DNA of 64,000 nt, from assembly GCF_000250635.1 (NCBI RefSeq), contig NC_016940.1, positions 3,038,501 through 3,102,500 on the forward strand. Reading direction: 5' to 3'. Below the pieces are notes generated by a model. That model saw only the letters and a program-made list of their open reading frames with translations, was not told the DNA's origin and did no database searches. Numbering within the stretch: position 1 is the first letter of the stretch; each line of letters opens with the position of its first letter. This stretch comes from Saprospira grandis str. Lewin. Its GTDB lineage: Bacteria; Bacteroidota; Bacteroidia; Chitinophagales; Saprospiraceae. A program made the translations under genes and the position numbers. This document shows positions 1 to 9,228 of this stretch, piece after piece.

Positions 1-1
1 A

Positions 2-2338
2 AATGGCGGAATAAGGGGGACTCTTTTAGATGATGAAACGGGAATGCCTATCCCTTTTACCCCCGTCTACCTCAATAACGGAGAGTATAATGCCCTCTCT
101 GGAGATGATGGCTTCTATACCATCGCTAATGTGCCTGCAGGCAGCTATCAACTCAAATGCCGTAGCCTCGGCTATGATAGTTTGGTAGTAGATGTAGAGG
201 TTGTCGCCGGTAAGTTTATGACCGTAAACCTCAATATGGTCCCCTCAGCCGAACAGGTAGGTACGGTAACCGTAGATGCAGATAAGGAAAAAGCCCAAAA
301 TACAGTGCGGGTCTCTGTGGTCCAAGTTACCCCCAAAGATATTAAACGCCTGCCCTCTACAGGTGGCGAGGCCGATATCGCCCAATACCTACAAGTTATT
401 CCAGGTATTGTCTTTACCGGCGACCAAGGCGGACAGTTCTATATCCGTGGTGGCGCCCCCGTCCAAAATAAAATTCTACTCGATGGCATGACCATCTCTA
501 ACGCTTTTCACTCTATCGGCTTTTTCTCGGTCTTCGAAACAGAACTGATCCGTAGCGCCGATGTCTATACCGGCGGCTTTAGCGCCAAATATGGCGGCCG
601 CTCTTCCGCTATTGTCGATATCCGAACCCGAGATGGAAATAAAAAGCGCACAGCGGGAATGATTAGTATCAACCCTTTTGTCGCTAAAGCCCTAATTGAA
701 GGCCCCATTATCCCCCTAGGCGATGATGGCGGAAGTAGCCTCTCTTATTTTGTGACAGCCAAGCATTCTTACCTCAATGAAAGCTCTAAGTTACTCTATA
801 AGCCTATCCTCAGCCGTGAAGGAACTGCCGTTTCTGATAGCACACTCCCTTATAGCTTTACCGATTTTCACGCAAAGCTCTCTTTTAATGCCGCCAACGG
901 TAGCCGACTAAATGCCTACGGCTTTAGCCATAATGATGTGGCCAATTTTGGCGATGTAGCTAAGTATAGCTGGAATTCTGCCGGCGGTGGAATCAATTTC
1001 CGTATCGTCCCCGGCGCAGCCAAAATTATTATGGATGGTACCCTGGCCTACTCACTCTATGGCTCTAACTTTGAAGAAGGCGACGGTAGCCGCGAACGCC
1101 GTAGCGATATCTCTAATTTTAACGCCAACTTTAATTTTACCTATTATATGGGCCTCTCTAGAGAGCTCAATTATGGCCTAGAGTTCAATAGTGTCGGTAC
1201 CGATTTCGCCTTTGTGAACAATAACGGTATTCCCATCGGCCAAACTCAATCGAATACAGAGGTGGCCGGCTATCTCCGCTATCAAGGCCGCTTTGGCAAT
1301 TTGGTGATCGAACCTAGTTTGCGCGCTCAATATTATGCCTCTTTGGGCGAGTTTAGAGCAGAACCCCGCCTGGGCCTTAAGTATAATATTACCGAAAATA
1401 TCCGCATCAAAATGGCGGGCGGGATGTACTCCCAAAACTTAATCAGCTCTGTAGACGAACGAGATGTAGTTAACTTGTTTGTCGGCTTTTTGGGTGGCCC
1501 CGACCAACAGGTGTTCCGAATTACGGGCTACGATGAAGAAAGTCAATCGCCTGTTTATGAGGCCACCAATTCTAAACTGCAAACTTCTATTCATGCTATC
1601 GGCGGTCTAGAGTTTGACGCAGGCAAACATTTGGTCTTTAATGTAGAACCCTATATCAAATGGTTTCCCCAAATTATTGGCTTAAACCGCAACCGCACCG
1701 CCGATACCGACCAACTACAACCCACTTACATCGCCGAAGAAGGAAAAGCCTATGGCCTCGATCTCTCCGGAACTTATGAAAAAGATCAACTTTATCTCTA
1801 TCTGGCCTACTCTCTAGGCCATGTCCGCCGAGATGATGGCCTGCAAGAGTTTCCCGCTCACTTCGACCGCCGCCATAACCTCAACTTTGTGGGCGCCTAT
1901 AAGCTGAAGTTTAAGTCCCTACCCGAAGACCTTTCTGCAGAGGAACGCCGCAGACGTACCGAGTACCCCCTAGAGCTCTCGCTCCGCTGGAACCTCGGCT
2001 CAGGTTTCCCCTTTACGCAAACTCAAGGCTTTTTTACTAATTATAGCTTCCAAGACGGCATCAATAGCGATTATATTACCGCCAATAATAATCCCGATAC
2101 CGAATTGGGCGTGCTCTACAGCGATGAACTCAACGGTGGCCGCCTGCCTTATTACCATCGCCTCGATTTCTCGGCCACTTATACCTTTGACCTCGGCCGC
2201 TATAGCAAGCTGCTCCTCAATGCCAGTGTGACCAATATGTACGATCGGGCCAATATTTTTTACTTTGATCGCGTCCGCTACCAAAGAGTAAATCAATTGC
2301 CTATCCTCCCCGCCCTAGGCGCTGTACTCAAGTTCTAA
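2..2338 (+). CDS. TonB-dependent outer membrane receptor (5' end outside window)
   Basis: Outer membrane beta-barrel receptor that would import a ligand, unidentified here, using TonB energy. The reading frame is open from base 2, so the true start and signal peptide lie to the left; an in-frame ATG at 44 is internal. The first ~75 residues form a carboxypeptidase-regulatory-like fold (GGIRGTLLDDETG, then DDGFYTIANVPAGSY), typical of Bacteroidota receptors. A plug domain follows (LQVIPGIVFTGDQGGQFYIRG, LLDGMTI, YGGRSSAIVDIRT), then a long barrel with many aromatic-ended strands and a terminal strand ending in LKF. About 778 residues are visible. A TonB protein is encoded 1.3 kb downstream but is separated by a terminator and gcvH. 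The family is clear; the substrate is not. Confidence 0.9.
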   Translation, partial: NGGIRGTLLDDETGMPIPFTPVYLNNGEYNALSGDDGFYTIANVPAGSYQLKCRSLGYDSLVVDVEVVAGKFMTVNLNMVPSAEQVGTVTVDADKEKAQNTVRVSVVQVTPKDIKRLPSTGGEADIAQYLQVIPGIVFTGDQGGQFYIRGGAPVQNKILLDGMTISNAFHSIGFFSVFETELIRSADVYTGGFSAKYGGRSSAIVDIRTRDGNKKRTAGMISINPFVAKALIEGPIIPLGDDGGSSLSYFVTAKHSYLNESSKLLYKPILSREGTAVSDSTLPYSFTDFHAKLSFNAANGSRLNAYGFSHNDVANFGDVAKYSWNSAGGGINFRIVPGAAKIIMDGTLAYSLYGSNFEEGDGSRERRSDISNFNANFNFTYYMGLSRELNYGLEFNSVGTDFAFVNNNGIPIGQTQSNTEVAGYLRYQGRFGNLVIEPSLRAQYYASLGEFRAEPRLGLKYNITENIRIKMAGGMYSQNLISSVDERDVVNLFVGFLGGPDQQVFRITGYDEESQSPVYEATNSKLQTSIHAIGGLEFDAGKHLVFNVEPYIKWFPQIIGLNRNRTADTDQLQPTYIAEEGKAYGLDLSGTYEKDQLYLYLAYSLGHVRRDDGLQEFPAHFDRRHNLNFVGAYKLKFKSLPEDLSAEERRRRTEYPLELSLRWNLGSGFPFTQTQGFFTNYSFQDGINSDYITANNNPDTELGVLYSDELNGGRLPYYHRLDFSATYTFDLGRYSKLLLNASVTNMYDRANIFYFDRVRYQRVNQLPILPALGAVLKF

Positions 2339-2359
2339 AAGGAACTATTATATATATAG

Positions 2360-2395
2360 AAAAGCCCGATTCTTTAGAGTTGGGCTTTTTTTATT
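2360..2395 (+). terminator. Intrinsic terminator of the TonB-dependent receptor gene
   Basis: Stem AAAGCCC/GGGCTTT around an AT-rich loop, followed by a run of seven T, 20 bases after the receptor stop codon. Confidence 0.8.
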
Positions 2396-2396
2396 G

Positions 2397-2545
2397 TTTT
2401 TTGGGGCCTGCCGCCTGCGGCGGCCGGGCCATTGCGCAGCTCGCAGTTCTGCTCGGCCCTGCGGCGCTTGCAGCGCCTTGGTCGGCCGCTTTGCGGCCCT
2501 GCTACATGTCCCTAGGCCTGCGGCGGCTTCGCCGCCTGTCCCCCG
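2397..2545 (+). repeat. GC-rich modular intergenic repeat, copy 1
   Basis: Starts with TTTTTTGGGGCCTGCC directly after the terminator. It carries the conserved core (here GCAGTTCTGCTCGGCCCTGC, one change from consensus) and then the hairpin GGCGCTTGCAGCGCC, the box TTGGTC, the hairpin GGCCGCTTTGCGGCC and a last hairpin GGCGGCTTCGCCGCC. It fills part of the 594-base gap before gcvH. Confidence 0.8.
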
Positions 2546-2730
2546 CAAAAAAATACCTTTTTTTAAAAAGGCGGCCACCAAAATACAAGCCGCTTACATC
2601 TAGTTAAATAGAGAAAGCGCTTAAAGGAGAAGAAGACGGCTCTGCCGCCTCTGGCCCAGAGAAAAAAAATACTTTTTTTTACAAGGCAAGCACCAAAATA
2701 CAAGCCGCTTACATCTAGTCAAATAGAAAG
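2546..2730 (+). repeat. Pair of ~70-bp imperfect direct repeats
   Basis: Two copies (2546-2616 and 2662-2730) share an A-run/T-run start, then CACCAAAATACAAGCCGCTT and ACATCTAGT(T/C)AAATAG. They are about 115 bases apart and separated by a GCCGCCTCTGG segment. The rest of the gap, to 2932, is AT-rich with no gene visible. Confidence 0.7.
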
Positions 2731-2932
2731 TTCTTAAAGACGAATTGGGCGGCAATATATGCAGCCCCGCAAGGAAAAAAGCGAAATTAAAGGAAGTGCT
2801 TTAGTGATTTCCCCAAAAAAAAATTATTTTTGGCAGCAAATGCCCCAAAATGGCGGCCCAATAACTTCGGGCCAATCTATTCTTGTGGGCCAATCACAAT
2901 TTTAATATCCTTTAATTAAGCTAGTTTCGCTT

Positions 2933-3313
2933 ATGAACATTCCAGAAAATCTGAAGTACAGTAAGGACCACGAATGGGTTCGCCTAGAAGGGGAGTTCGC
3001 TTTTGTTGGTATTACTGATTTTGCCCAATCCGAACTCGGAGATATCGTTTATGTTGATATTTCTGAAGAAGGGGAGGACCTAGACGCTGATGAAATCTTT
3101 GGCTCTGTAGAAGCTGTGAAAACAGTTTCAGACCTAATGATGCCTATTAGCGGAGAGGTAGTAGAATTTAACGAAGGCCTAGAAGATAGCCCCGAGTTGG
3201 TTAACTCTGATCCCTACGGCGAAGGCTGGATGGTTAAAATCAAAGTTCGAGATGCTGCCGAAATGGACGATTTGATGGATGCCGCTGCTTATAAAGCAGC
3301 CATCAATGCTTAA
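2933..3313 (+). CDS. gcvH: Glycine cleavage system H protein
   Basis: Lipoyl-carrier protein that shuttles the aminomethyl group between the P, T and L proteins of the glycine cleavage system in the cytoplasm. The 126 residues match the usual family size. The lipoyl-lysine loop [19 protein letters not shown] is present, with Lys63 the expected attachment site, preceded by the conserved DHEWVR and [17 protein letters not shown] stretches. The P and T proteins are not in the window. The stop codon overlaps the ATG of the next gene by eight bases, so the two are probably co-transcribed. Lipoyl synthase (lipA), which can supply the cofactor, is encoded at 28.5 kb. Confidence 0.96.
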   Translation: MNIPENLKYSKDHEWVRLEGEFAFVGITDFAQSELGDIVYVDISEEGEDLDADEIFGSVEAVKTVSDLMMPISGEVVEFNEGLEDSPELVNSDPYGEGWMVKIKVRDAAEMDDLMDAAAYKAAINA

Positions 3314-3641
3314 GCGACTTTTTTCCTCAGCCTATTTTTTGGCCCTGATTGCCTTGGTCTTGCTCTCGCTTTGGCCCCTGCAATTGCCCGCTAGCCTAAA
3401 TGGCTTGGGCTGGGATAAATTAGCTCATTTTCTTTTTTACTTTGGCCTACTGCTCTTGGGCAATAGCGTCTGGACCAAAAAAAGAAATAATCTCTATTTT
3501 AGCCTCGCTTTGGGCCTTCTCCTAGAGTGTTTGCAAGACCTTAGCCCTTACCGTCAATTTGACTATTGGGATCTGGCCGCAAATACAATGGGCGCCCTGA
3601 TGGGCTACTATTTATTAAGGAAATATTCATTGTTTCAATAA
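3306..3641 (+). CDS. VanZ-like membrane protein
   Basis: Small inner membrane protein of 111 residues with about four predicted transmembrane helices ([59 protein letters not shown]). The pattern [13 protein letters not shown], then a helix ending in LECLQ and [13 protein letters not shown], is that of VanZ-like proteins, named after a teicoplanin-resistance gene but mostly of unknown function. An upstream in-frame ATG at 3279 lies inside gcvH; I chose ATG 3306 because it overlaps the gcvH stop, gives a Lys-Arg start just before the first helix, and suits translational coupling. Confidence 0.75.
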   Translation: MLKRLFSSAYFLALIALVLLSLWPLQLPASLNGLGWDKLAHFLFYFGLLLLGNSVWTKKRNNLYFSLALGLLLECLQDLSPYRQFDYWDLAANTMGALMGYYLLRKYSLFQ

Positions 3642-3671
3642 ACTATTTTTTTCACCCAAAACCACAGAATT

Positions 3672-4658
3672 ATGCTGTTAGGATTCCTCTCTAACGACTT
3701 TCTGATGGCGAGCATTATGGTCTCTGGAAGCCAAATTGTAATTAGCCTCGTTGGGCTGATTGCGGTTTCTGCCGGAGCTATTTTTGGCTACAAATCCTAT
3801 TTGGCTAAGCAGAGCGAAAAGCTCATGCAGGCCAAGGAAGGAAAGGAAGATGCCAATTACTCGGCCATTACTAGAAAGTACGAGGAGGTGAATGTGTTTA
3901 AGCACTCGCCCATGGTGTACCGGGCAGGTTTGGCATGTTCGCTCTTTGTGGTCTTCTTGGCGCTAAACTGGACTCAAACCGAATGGGAAGAGTTTGCTTT
4001 TGAGGAGGAAACGGTGATCGAATCAGAAGAAATTCTGATTGATGTGCCTAACACGCCACCACCTCCGCCTCCGCCACCACCGCCACCACCACCGCCACCT
4101 CCTCCCACGCAGGTACAAATTGATGATACCAAGCCGGAGCCTCCCCCTGAGCCACCTTCTCAGGATGATGAGCAACAGGATCAGGAAGGAGATAAAGATG
4201 GTAAGGAAGGAGGAACAGGTGCTCCACCTCCCCCTCCGCCCCCGCCACCTCCTCCCCCCCCTCCACCTCCCCCCAAAGCCCCCGAGGTTTTTGAGTTTGT
4301 GGAGCAGTTTCCTCGCTTCCCCGGTTGTGAGGATAAGGAAGGCTCTGATGCAGAAAAGAAGCAATGTGCTGATTTGAAGCTCCGTGCCTATTTGGCCAAA
4401 AAAGCAGGTTATCCCGCTATGGCCCGTGAAAATGGCATCGAAGGAACCGTTTACGTTCGTTACATCGTACTAGAAGATGGCCGTATCGCCAATGTTGAAG
4501 TCGTTCGCGACATGACTGGCGGTGGAGGACTAGCAGAAGCTGCCCTCCGTGCTGTGAAAAGTATGAATAGTATGAAGGAAAAATGGACCCCCGGTCGCCA
4601 AAGAGGTAATCCCGTACGTGTACGTATGGTAGTGCCCATCAAGTTCCAATTGAACTAA
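3672..4658 (+). CDS. TonB family energy transducer with two polyproline tracts
   Basis: Inner membrane protein that transmits the proton-motive force to outer membrane receptors. The 328 residues hold an N-terminal hydrophobic segment (about 12-40), a cytoplasm-like charged linker, a second membrane helix (about 80-97), two long proline tracts (about 125-145 and 185-205) separated by an acidic stretch, and a C-terminal TonB domain (about 240-328: YPAMARENGIEGTVYVRYIV, then WTPGRQRGNPVRVRMVVPI). Most TonB proteins have one membrane helix, so the extra one is unusual. No exbB or exbD lies beside it. Start ATG 3672 is taken; ATG 3705 is an alternative. A strong terminator follows. Confidence 0.88.
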   Translation: MLLGFLSNDFLMASIMVSGSQIVISLVGLIAVSAGAIFGYKSYLAKQSEKLMQAKEGKEDANYSAITRKYEEVNVFKHSPMVYRAGLACSLFVVFLALNWTQTEWEEFAFEEETVIESEEILIDVPNTPPPPPPPPPPPPPPPPPTQVQIDDTKPEPPPEPPSQDDEQQDQEGDKDGKEGGTGAPPPPPPPPPPPPPPPPPKAPEVFEFVEQFPRFPGCEDKEGSDAEKKQCADLKLRAYLAKKAGYPAMARENGIEGTVYVRYIVLEDGRIANVEVVRDMTGGGGLAEAALRAVKSMNSMKEKWTPGRQRGNPVRVRMVVPIKFQLN

Positions 4659-4684
4659 ATCTTGGCTTAGGCCAAACGCTATAG

Positions 4685-4714
4685 AGCTACTCCCTTGGGA
4701 GTAGCTTTTTTTTT
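4685..4714 (+). terminator. Intrinsic terminator of the tonB gene
   Basis: Perfect stem AGCTACTC/GAGTAGCT with a short CCTTGG loop and nine T, 26 bases after the stop codon. Confidence 0.9.
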
Positions 4715-4737
4715 GGCCCAAAGCAAGGCATCTTGGC

Positions 4738-4975
4738 CCAAAACGACCGAAGGGAGTAAGGCGCGCAGCGCCTCGGCTGAGGGATGGAAAGCAGGGGCCC
4801 GAAGGGCCAGACCCAGCCGCCAAAGGCGGCGCAGGGCCGAGCAGACCTGCGAGCTGCGACACAGCCCGACCCGAGCCGATAATTCATGAGGGTTTCAACC
4901 CTCATTTTATATCGCTTCGCAAAGCGATACCGCTTTGCGCTGGGTTTCAACCCGGCGGAAGGGGCAGCCCCAAAA
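4738..4975 (-). repeat. GC-rich modular intergenic repeat, copy 2, with inserted palindrome module
   Basis: Reads on the - strand from GGGGCTGCCCC. The core hairpin is GCCGCCTTTGGCGGC, followed by TGGGTCTGGCCCTTCGGGCC and ATCCCTCAGCC. Between the left arm and the core lies an extra ~95-base module holding two GGGTTTCAACCC palindromes (one at 4886-4905) around the hairpin ATCGCTTCGCAAAGCGAT; the same module is in the copy at 13.9 kb. From 4976 to 5163 no gene is seen. Confidence 0.8.
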
Positions 4976-5163
4976 AAATAGCCTCCTAATAAAAATGAGG
5001 GCCAAAGCTTAAATAAAAAAGAAGATTGTGTATATTTTGGGTCTTGGAATCAAAAGTTTGTTTGCTTCCCACTAAACTGACATCAACAATCAATTTAAGC
5101 TGCTGCTTAGTTGCCTCATAATTAGGCAGTAAGGAGGCAGAAGATAGAAAAACAACAAAATAT

Positions 5164-6870
5164 ATGTCTACTGTAGAAAAACGATGGCTGAAAAATTACC
5201 CCCAAGGCGTTCCTCATGAAATCGATTTTGGAGGATACACCAGCTTAGTAGATTTGGTTAATGAGAACCTGAAAAAATATGCAAACCGTCCCGCTTTTAG
5301 AAGTTTTGTGGGCAGTTCAGAAAAGGCCCTTAGCTTTGCGGAGGTAGATCAGTTATCGAAGCAGTTTGCGGCCTATTTACAAAATGATATGGGCCTTAAA
5401 CCTGGCGATCGCTTGGCGTTGATGATGCCCAACCTTCTACAGTATCCTATTGCTCTTTTTGCGGCTATGCGTGCGGGTTTGACCATTGTTAATACCAATC
5501 CGCTTTATACAGCCAGAGAAATTGAGCATCAATTTAATGATGCAGAGGTAACTGCGGTGATCATTGCCGAAAACTTTGCGGCCGAGCTCGAAAAAGTAAT
5601 CGATAAGACCCAAGTGAAACGCAATAAGGTGATTGTTGTGAGCATTGGGGAGATGTTTGGCGGCTTTAAGGGCTGGCTGATCAATTTTGCGGTGCGCAAT
5701 CTTAAGAAAATGGTCCCTAGCTATAATTTGGCTGGGCATATCAAATTTAAAAAGGCCCTCAATAAAGGGAATGCTAGCCAGCTCAAAATGGCTACTGGCG
5801 GCCAACTCGATGATGTAATTTGCCTACAATATACGGGCGGTACTACTGGGGTGGCCAAGGGGGCCGAACTGACCAATAAAAACCTATTGGCCAATGCTTT
5901 TCAGGTAGAAGGCTGGATCAAGAGCGCCAATATCAAAGAAGGACAGGAGCGTATCTTAACCCCGCTTCCGCTCTATCATATTTTCTCCTTTACGGTAAAT
6001 TTACTTTGTTTGGGGACTTCTTTTGGTGCCTGCAATGTTTTGGTGGTCAATCCTAGAGATTTACCCGCGGTGGTGGACATCATGAAAAAGACGCAGCCGT
6101 CTATTATGACTGGCGTAAATACCTTATTTAATGCCCTTTTGAATCATGCAGAATTTGCGCAGCTCGATTTTTCTAAGCTACAGATTGTTATTGGGGGAGC
6201 CATGGCTATCCAGAAACCCGTGGCTGAAAAATGGAAAAAAGTAACGGGTTCTACCTTGACAGAAGGTTACGGCATGACCGAAGCCTCTCCGGTGGTTTCT
6301 GTCAATCCGCTCTATGATGAGGGCCGTATTGGCACCATTGGTTTGCCTATTCCCTCTACCGAAATTCGCATTTGCGATGAAGAAAATAACCCCTTACCTT
6401 TGGGCGAGGCTGGAGAAATTCAAGTTCGGGGGCCTCAGGTGATGAAGGGCTACCTCAACCGCCCAGAAGCTACGGCCAAAACCATTATTGACGGTTGGTT
6501 GCGCACTGGAGATGTGGGCATTATGGATGAAGATGGCTTTGTAAAAATTGTGGACCGCATTAAGGACATGATTTTGGTTTCGGGCTTTAATGTTTATCCC
6601 AACGAAATTGAGGAGGTCCTTGCTGCTCATCCCAAAGTTTTGGAGGTGGCCGCAGTTGGCGTTCCCGATCCCAAATCTACGGAGGCCGTTAAGGTCTTTG
6701 TGGTTAAAAAAGATCCTTCTTTGACCGAAGAGGAGCTACGGGCTTTCTCTAAAGAAAACTTTACGGGCTACAAAAAGCCTAAGCATTATGAATTTAGAGA
6801 GGAGTTGCCCAAGACCAATGTGGGTAAAATCCTTCGCCGGGCCCTAAGAGATGAGGCCAAACAGGCATAA
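5164..6870 (+). CDS. fadD: Long-chain acyl-CoA synthetase (AMP-forming)
   Basis: Activates fatty acids to acyl-CoA using ATP through an acyl-adenylate, feeding beta-oxidation or lipid synthesis; membrane-associated in the cytoplasm. The 568 residues cover the whole ANL fold: the phosphate loop YTGGTTGVAKGAELT at about 221-235, GYGMTEASPVVS at about 376, GWLRTGDVG, the hinge/binding motif KDMILVSGFNVYPNEIEEV and the C-terminal catalytic lysine region PKTNVGKILRRALRDE. Length and motifs match bacterial FadD. Acyl-CoA dehydrogenases are encoded at 12.6 and 51 kb. It is probably a single-gene unit, with a repeat on its left and a terminator on its right. Chain-length preference cannot be read from the sequence. 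Confidence 0.93.
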   Translation: MSTVEKRWLKNYPQGVPHEIDFGGYTSLVDLVNENLKKYANRPAFRSFVGSSEKALSFAEVDQLSKQFAAYLQNDMGLKPGDRLALMMPNLLQYPIALFAAMRAGLTIVNTNPLYTAREIEHQFNDAEVTAVIIAENFAAELEKVIDKTQVKRNKVIVVSIGEMFGGFKGWLINFAVRNLKKMVPSYNLAGHIKFKKALNKGNASQLKMATGGQLDDVICLQYTGGTTGVAKGAELTNKNLLANAFQVEGWIKSANIKEGQERILTPLPLYHIFSFTVNLLCLGTSFGACNVLVVNPRDLPAVVDIMKKTQPSIMTGVNTLFNALLNHAEFAQLDFSKLQIVIGGAMAIQKPVAEKWKKVTGSTLTEGYGMTEASPVVSVNPLYDEGRIGTIGLPIPSTEIRICDEENNPLPLGEAGEIQVRGPQVMKGYLNRPEATAKTIIDGWLRTGDVGIMDEDGFVKIVDRIKDMILVSGFNVYPNEIEEVLAAHPKVLEVAAVGVPDPKSTEAVKVFVVKKDPSLTEEELRAFSKENFTGYKKPKHYEFREELPKTNVGKILRRALRDEAKQA

Positions 6871-6886
6871 GAATTTATTTAGGACG

Positions 6887-6912
6887 AAAAGGGGCTTCGG
6901 CCCCTTTTTTTT
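6887..6912 (+). terminator. Intrinsic terminator of the acyl-CoA synthetase gene
   Basis: AAAAGGGGC-TTCG-GCCCCTTTTTTTT, a tetraloop hairpin with a T run, 17 bases after the stop. Confidence 0.92.
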
Positions 6913-6929
6913 GGAGAAAAAAAAGCAGT

Positions 6930-7712
6930 ATGCTCCGATTTATGCTCATTCGGCTTCTCAAATGGAGCCTTTTCTTACTCTTGATTGGCCGAGCTTGGCA
7001 GCACTTTTTTTGGTCGGCACCCTATGAATATATTTTACCCGCCAGCTGGGGCCCCGATGGGGTCGACCGCTTTACGCATTTGATGGGCTGGTTTTATATT
7101 TTGGGCGCAGCCGCCACGGTCTTTAGCGATAGCCGAAACAAGGGCCGCATTTTTATTTGGCAGGGGGGCGCACTGATGGTCTTGGCTTGGCTTTACCAAA
7201 TTGAAGCCGGCGCCTATTGGCCCAGTTTTTTTGTGCACAGTTTGCAGTTTTCTTTGCCTTTTAGCTACTATTTATTGCTCTTTAGCAAAAAACCGGTGCA
7301 GAAAATTGTCTGGCGAATGAAAATGGCCCTTAGCCTCAGTCTCTTGGCCTACGCCTTTTATGCCCTAGATATTCATGCGCCCAATCAAATCAATTGGCAG
7401 GAGGCCCTACAAGATAGTTTTGGCCTAAGCTATGGCCGCAGCCGCCTGATTTTACAAATTATGGGCGGAGTAGAGCTGGCCCTGATTCCCCTACTTTGGT
7501 TTAAACCTAGCCAAAAAGCGGCTTTTTGGGGCATTTTTGCCTGGGGAATATTTATCATGATCAGTAGCATTGGCCTACTATTTTGGGAGCTGCCTTACTG
7601 GAAATCCATGCTCCGCTCTACCTGGGAGCTCCTCTGCCTAACGCCCAACCTAGCCTTTTCTTACGTCCTTTGGCGCTATGTCGTTTTCCGCCAAAAGTAT
7701 GAAGATTTTTAA
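6930..7712 (+). CDS. Polytopic membrane protein of unknown function
   Basis: I do not recognise this family. The 260 residues contain about seven hydrophobic helices (for example LIRLLKWSLFLLLIGRAW, GWFYILGAAATVFS, SLQFSLPFSYYLLLF, MALSLSLLAYAFYAL, ILQIMGGVELALIPLLWF, FWGIFAWGIFIMISSIGLLFW) joined by short basic loops, so it sits in the inner membrane. The conserved-looking pieces FTHLMGWFYI and YWPSFFVHSLQF may be functional, but I cannot assign a role. A terminator lies between it and the preceding acyl-CoA synthetase gene and another follows it, so it is probably transcribed alone. ATG 6930 is used; ATG 6942 is possible. Confidence 0.75.
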   Translation: MLRFMLIRLLKWSLFLLLIGRAWQHFFWSAPYEYILPASWGPDGVDRFTHLMGWFYILGAAATVFSDSRNKGRIFIWQGGALMVLAWLYQIEAGAYWPSFFVHSLQFSLPFSYYLLLFSKKPVQKIVWRMKMALSLSLLAYAFYALDIHAPNQINWQEALQDSFGLSYGRSRLILQIMGGVELALIPLLWFKPSQKAAFWGIFAWGIFIMISSIGLLFWELPYWKSMLRSTWELLCLTPNLAFSYVLWRYVVFRQKYEDF

Positions 7713-7719
7713 CTGAATT

Positions 7720-7748
7720 TAGCCTAGCTTTTTGCTGGGCTATTTTTT
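7720..7748 (+). terminator. Intrinsic terminator after the membrane protein gene
   Basis: Stem TAGCCTAGC/GCTGGGCTA with a T-rich loop and a run of seven T that merges into the GGGGC end of the next repeat. Confidence 0.75.
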
Positions 7749-7882
7749 TGGGGCAGCCCCTTCGGCCTGCGGCCTCGGGTCGCTATGTTGCGGGGCTCGC
7801 TGCTCGCTCGGCCCTGCGTCGCTTCGCTCCTCGGTCTGGCCTTCGGCCACCCACTCCACAGCGCTCAGCCGCTCCACCTCAT
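7744..7882 (+). repeat. GC-rich modular intergenic repeat, copy 3
   Basis: Begins TTTTTTTGGGGCAGCCCC and contains GGGGCTCGC, a diverged core (TGCTCGCTCGGCCCTGC) and TCGGTCTGGCCTTCGGCCAC, ending with the CCACAGCGCT box. The core hairpin slot is poorly paired in this copy. It lies between two convergent genes; nothing else is seen to 8097 except the ychF terminator. Confidence 0.8.
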
Positions 7883-7914
7883 TTTTTGCTCAGAACAAAC
7901 AGCTTCGGCCCTAA

Positions 7915-7951
7915 AACAAAAAAAGCAAGCAGCTTCCCCAAGCTACTTGCT
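7915..7951 (-). terminator. Intrinsic terminator of ychF (- strand)
   Basis: On the - strand the stem AGCAAGTAGCTT/AAGCTGCTTGCT (one mismatch, GGGG loop) is followed by seven T. It lies about 150 bases past the ychF stop. Confidence 0.7.
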
Positions 7952-8097
7952 AAATATTAATCCCCATGATTTACCCCAAACTTAATTGGATAAGACAAGG
8001 TATTTCCTTCTTGTCTATGACAAAGATAGGGCAGGGGGCATTATCTTTTTTGCTGATAAGACCTAATGCCTAAAAATAGGTAGTCTAGCCTATCGAT

Positions 8098-9201
8098 CTA
8101 GGTATTATGCATAAACTCAAGAAGGTCACCATCTTGGACCAGATATTCTTTACCTTCTTGGCGCATAGCGCCTACTTCTTGGGCGCCTTTCCAGCCGCCT
8201 AGCTCTACAAATTTTTCATAGGCTACGGTACGGGCCTTAATAAATCCTCTTTCAATATCAGAGTGAATAACACCAGCTGCCTGAGGCGCTTTGGTTCCTC
8301 TGCGAATGGTCCAGGCACGGACTTCTTTCTCGCCAGCCGTAAAATAAGTAATCAGCTCGAGTAGGTTGTAGCAAGCCCGAATCACACGGTTTACGCCAGG
8401 TTCTTCTAGGCCCATATCGGCCAAAAATTCTTTGCGCTCTTCTTCTTCTTCTAGCTCGGCAATATCGGCCTCAATAGCAGCAGAAACGAGAATCACTTCT
8501 GCGTTTTCTTTGGCTACGGCTGCCTTGAACTTTTCGGTATGCTCATTTCCTGTAAGTACAGAAGCCTCATCCACATTACAGATGTAAATAATGGGCTTGG
8601 CCGTAAGCAATTGCAATTCTTTAAAGAATTTTTCGTCATCTTCGCTGTCTAGCTCATCAAAAGAACGAGCAGGCTGCTCTTGCTCCAAATGCGCAATGAG
8701 TTCTTCTACAATTTTGAGTTGGCGCAAAACGGTACGGTCTAGGGCTTTGGCTAGTTTTTGCAGACGTTGTTTGCGTTTTTCCAAGGTTTCCATATCCTTG
8801 AAAATCAATTCCAAATCAATGGTTTCTTTATCGCGAACGGGATCTACTCCACCGTCAACATGTGTTACGTTTCCATCGTCAAAGCAACGGACCACATGCA
8901 TAATCGCATTGACTTCACGGATGTTAGCCAAAAACTGGTTGCCCAGGCCTTCGCCTTTACTCGCACCACGAATGAGGCCCGCAATATCTACAATCTCTAC
9001 GGTAGTAGGAACTGTTTTTTGGGGTTGAACAATTTCCTCTAGCTTGTCCAAACGATAATCCGGAACAGTAACCACCCCAACGTTGGGGTCTTTGGTGGCA
9101 AAAGGATAGTTGGCCGCTAGTGCGCCAGCCTGAGTAAGTGCGTTGAAGAGTGTCGATTTTCCCACATTGGGCAAACCTACAATACCACATTGAAGAGCCA
9201 T
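8098..9201 (-). CDS. ychF: Redox-regulated ATPase/GTPase YchF (Obg family)
   Basis: Universal cytoplasmic P-loop NTPase of the Obg family that hydrolyses ATP in preference to GTP in characterised members, binds ribosomes and affects stress responses. The 367 residues match the family. Visible motifs: G1 GLPNVGKST (about 8-16), switch region [18 protein letters not shown]3 DIAGL, the unusual G4 NVDE that goes with ATP use, an internal coiled-coil region (about 130-175) and the C-terminal TGS domain ([26 protein letters not shown] onward) ending [10 protein letters not shown]. The start [16 protein letters not shown] is standard. It is separated from the KAS III gene upstream by a terminator, so it is likely transcribed alone. 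Confidence 0.97.
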   Translation of the reverse strand: MALQCGIVGLPNVGKSTLFNALTQAGALAANYPFATKDPNVGVVTVPDYRLDKLEEIVQPQKTVPTTVEIVDIAGLIRGASKGEGLGNQFLANIREVNAIMHVVRCFDDGNVTHVDGGVDPVRDKETIDLELIFKDMETLEKRKQRLQKLAKALDRTVLRQLKIVEELIAHLEQEQPARSFDELDSEDDEKFFKELQLLTAKPIIYICNVDEASVLTGNEHTEKFKAAVAKENAEVILVSAAIEADIAELEEEEERKEFLADMGLEEPGVNRVIRACYNLLELITYFTAGEKEVRAWTIRRGTKAPQAAGVIHSDIERGFIKARTVAYEKFVELGGWKGAQEVGAMRQEGKEYLVQDGDLLEFMHNT

Positions 9202-9228
9202 ATATAGCGTATAGTTTTGAGGGCCTCA

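Noticed and set aside
4023-4377. ORFs on both strands over the TonB polyproline region
   Set aside because: They are low-complexity shadows (Arg/Trp-rich or Arg/His-rich) of the polyproline codons.
8591-9042. + strand ORFs opposite ychF
   Set aside because: They overlap a fully conserved gene on the other strand and resemble no protein.
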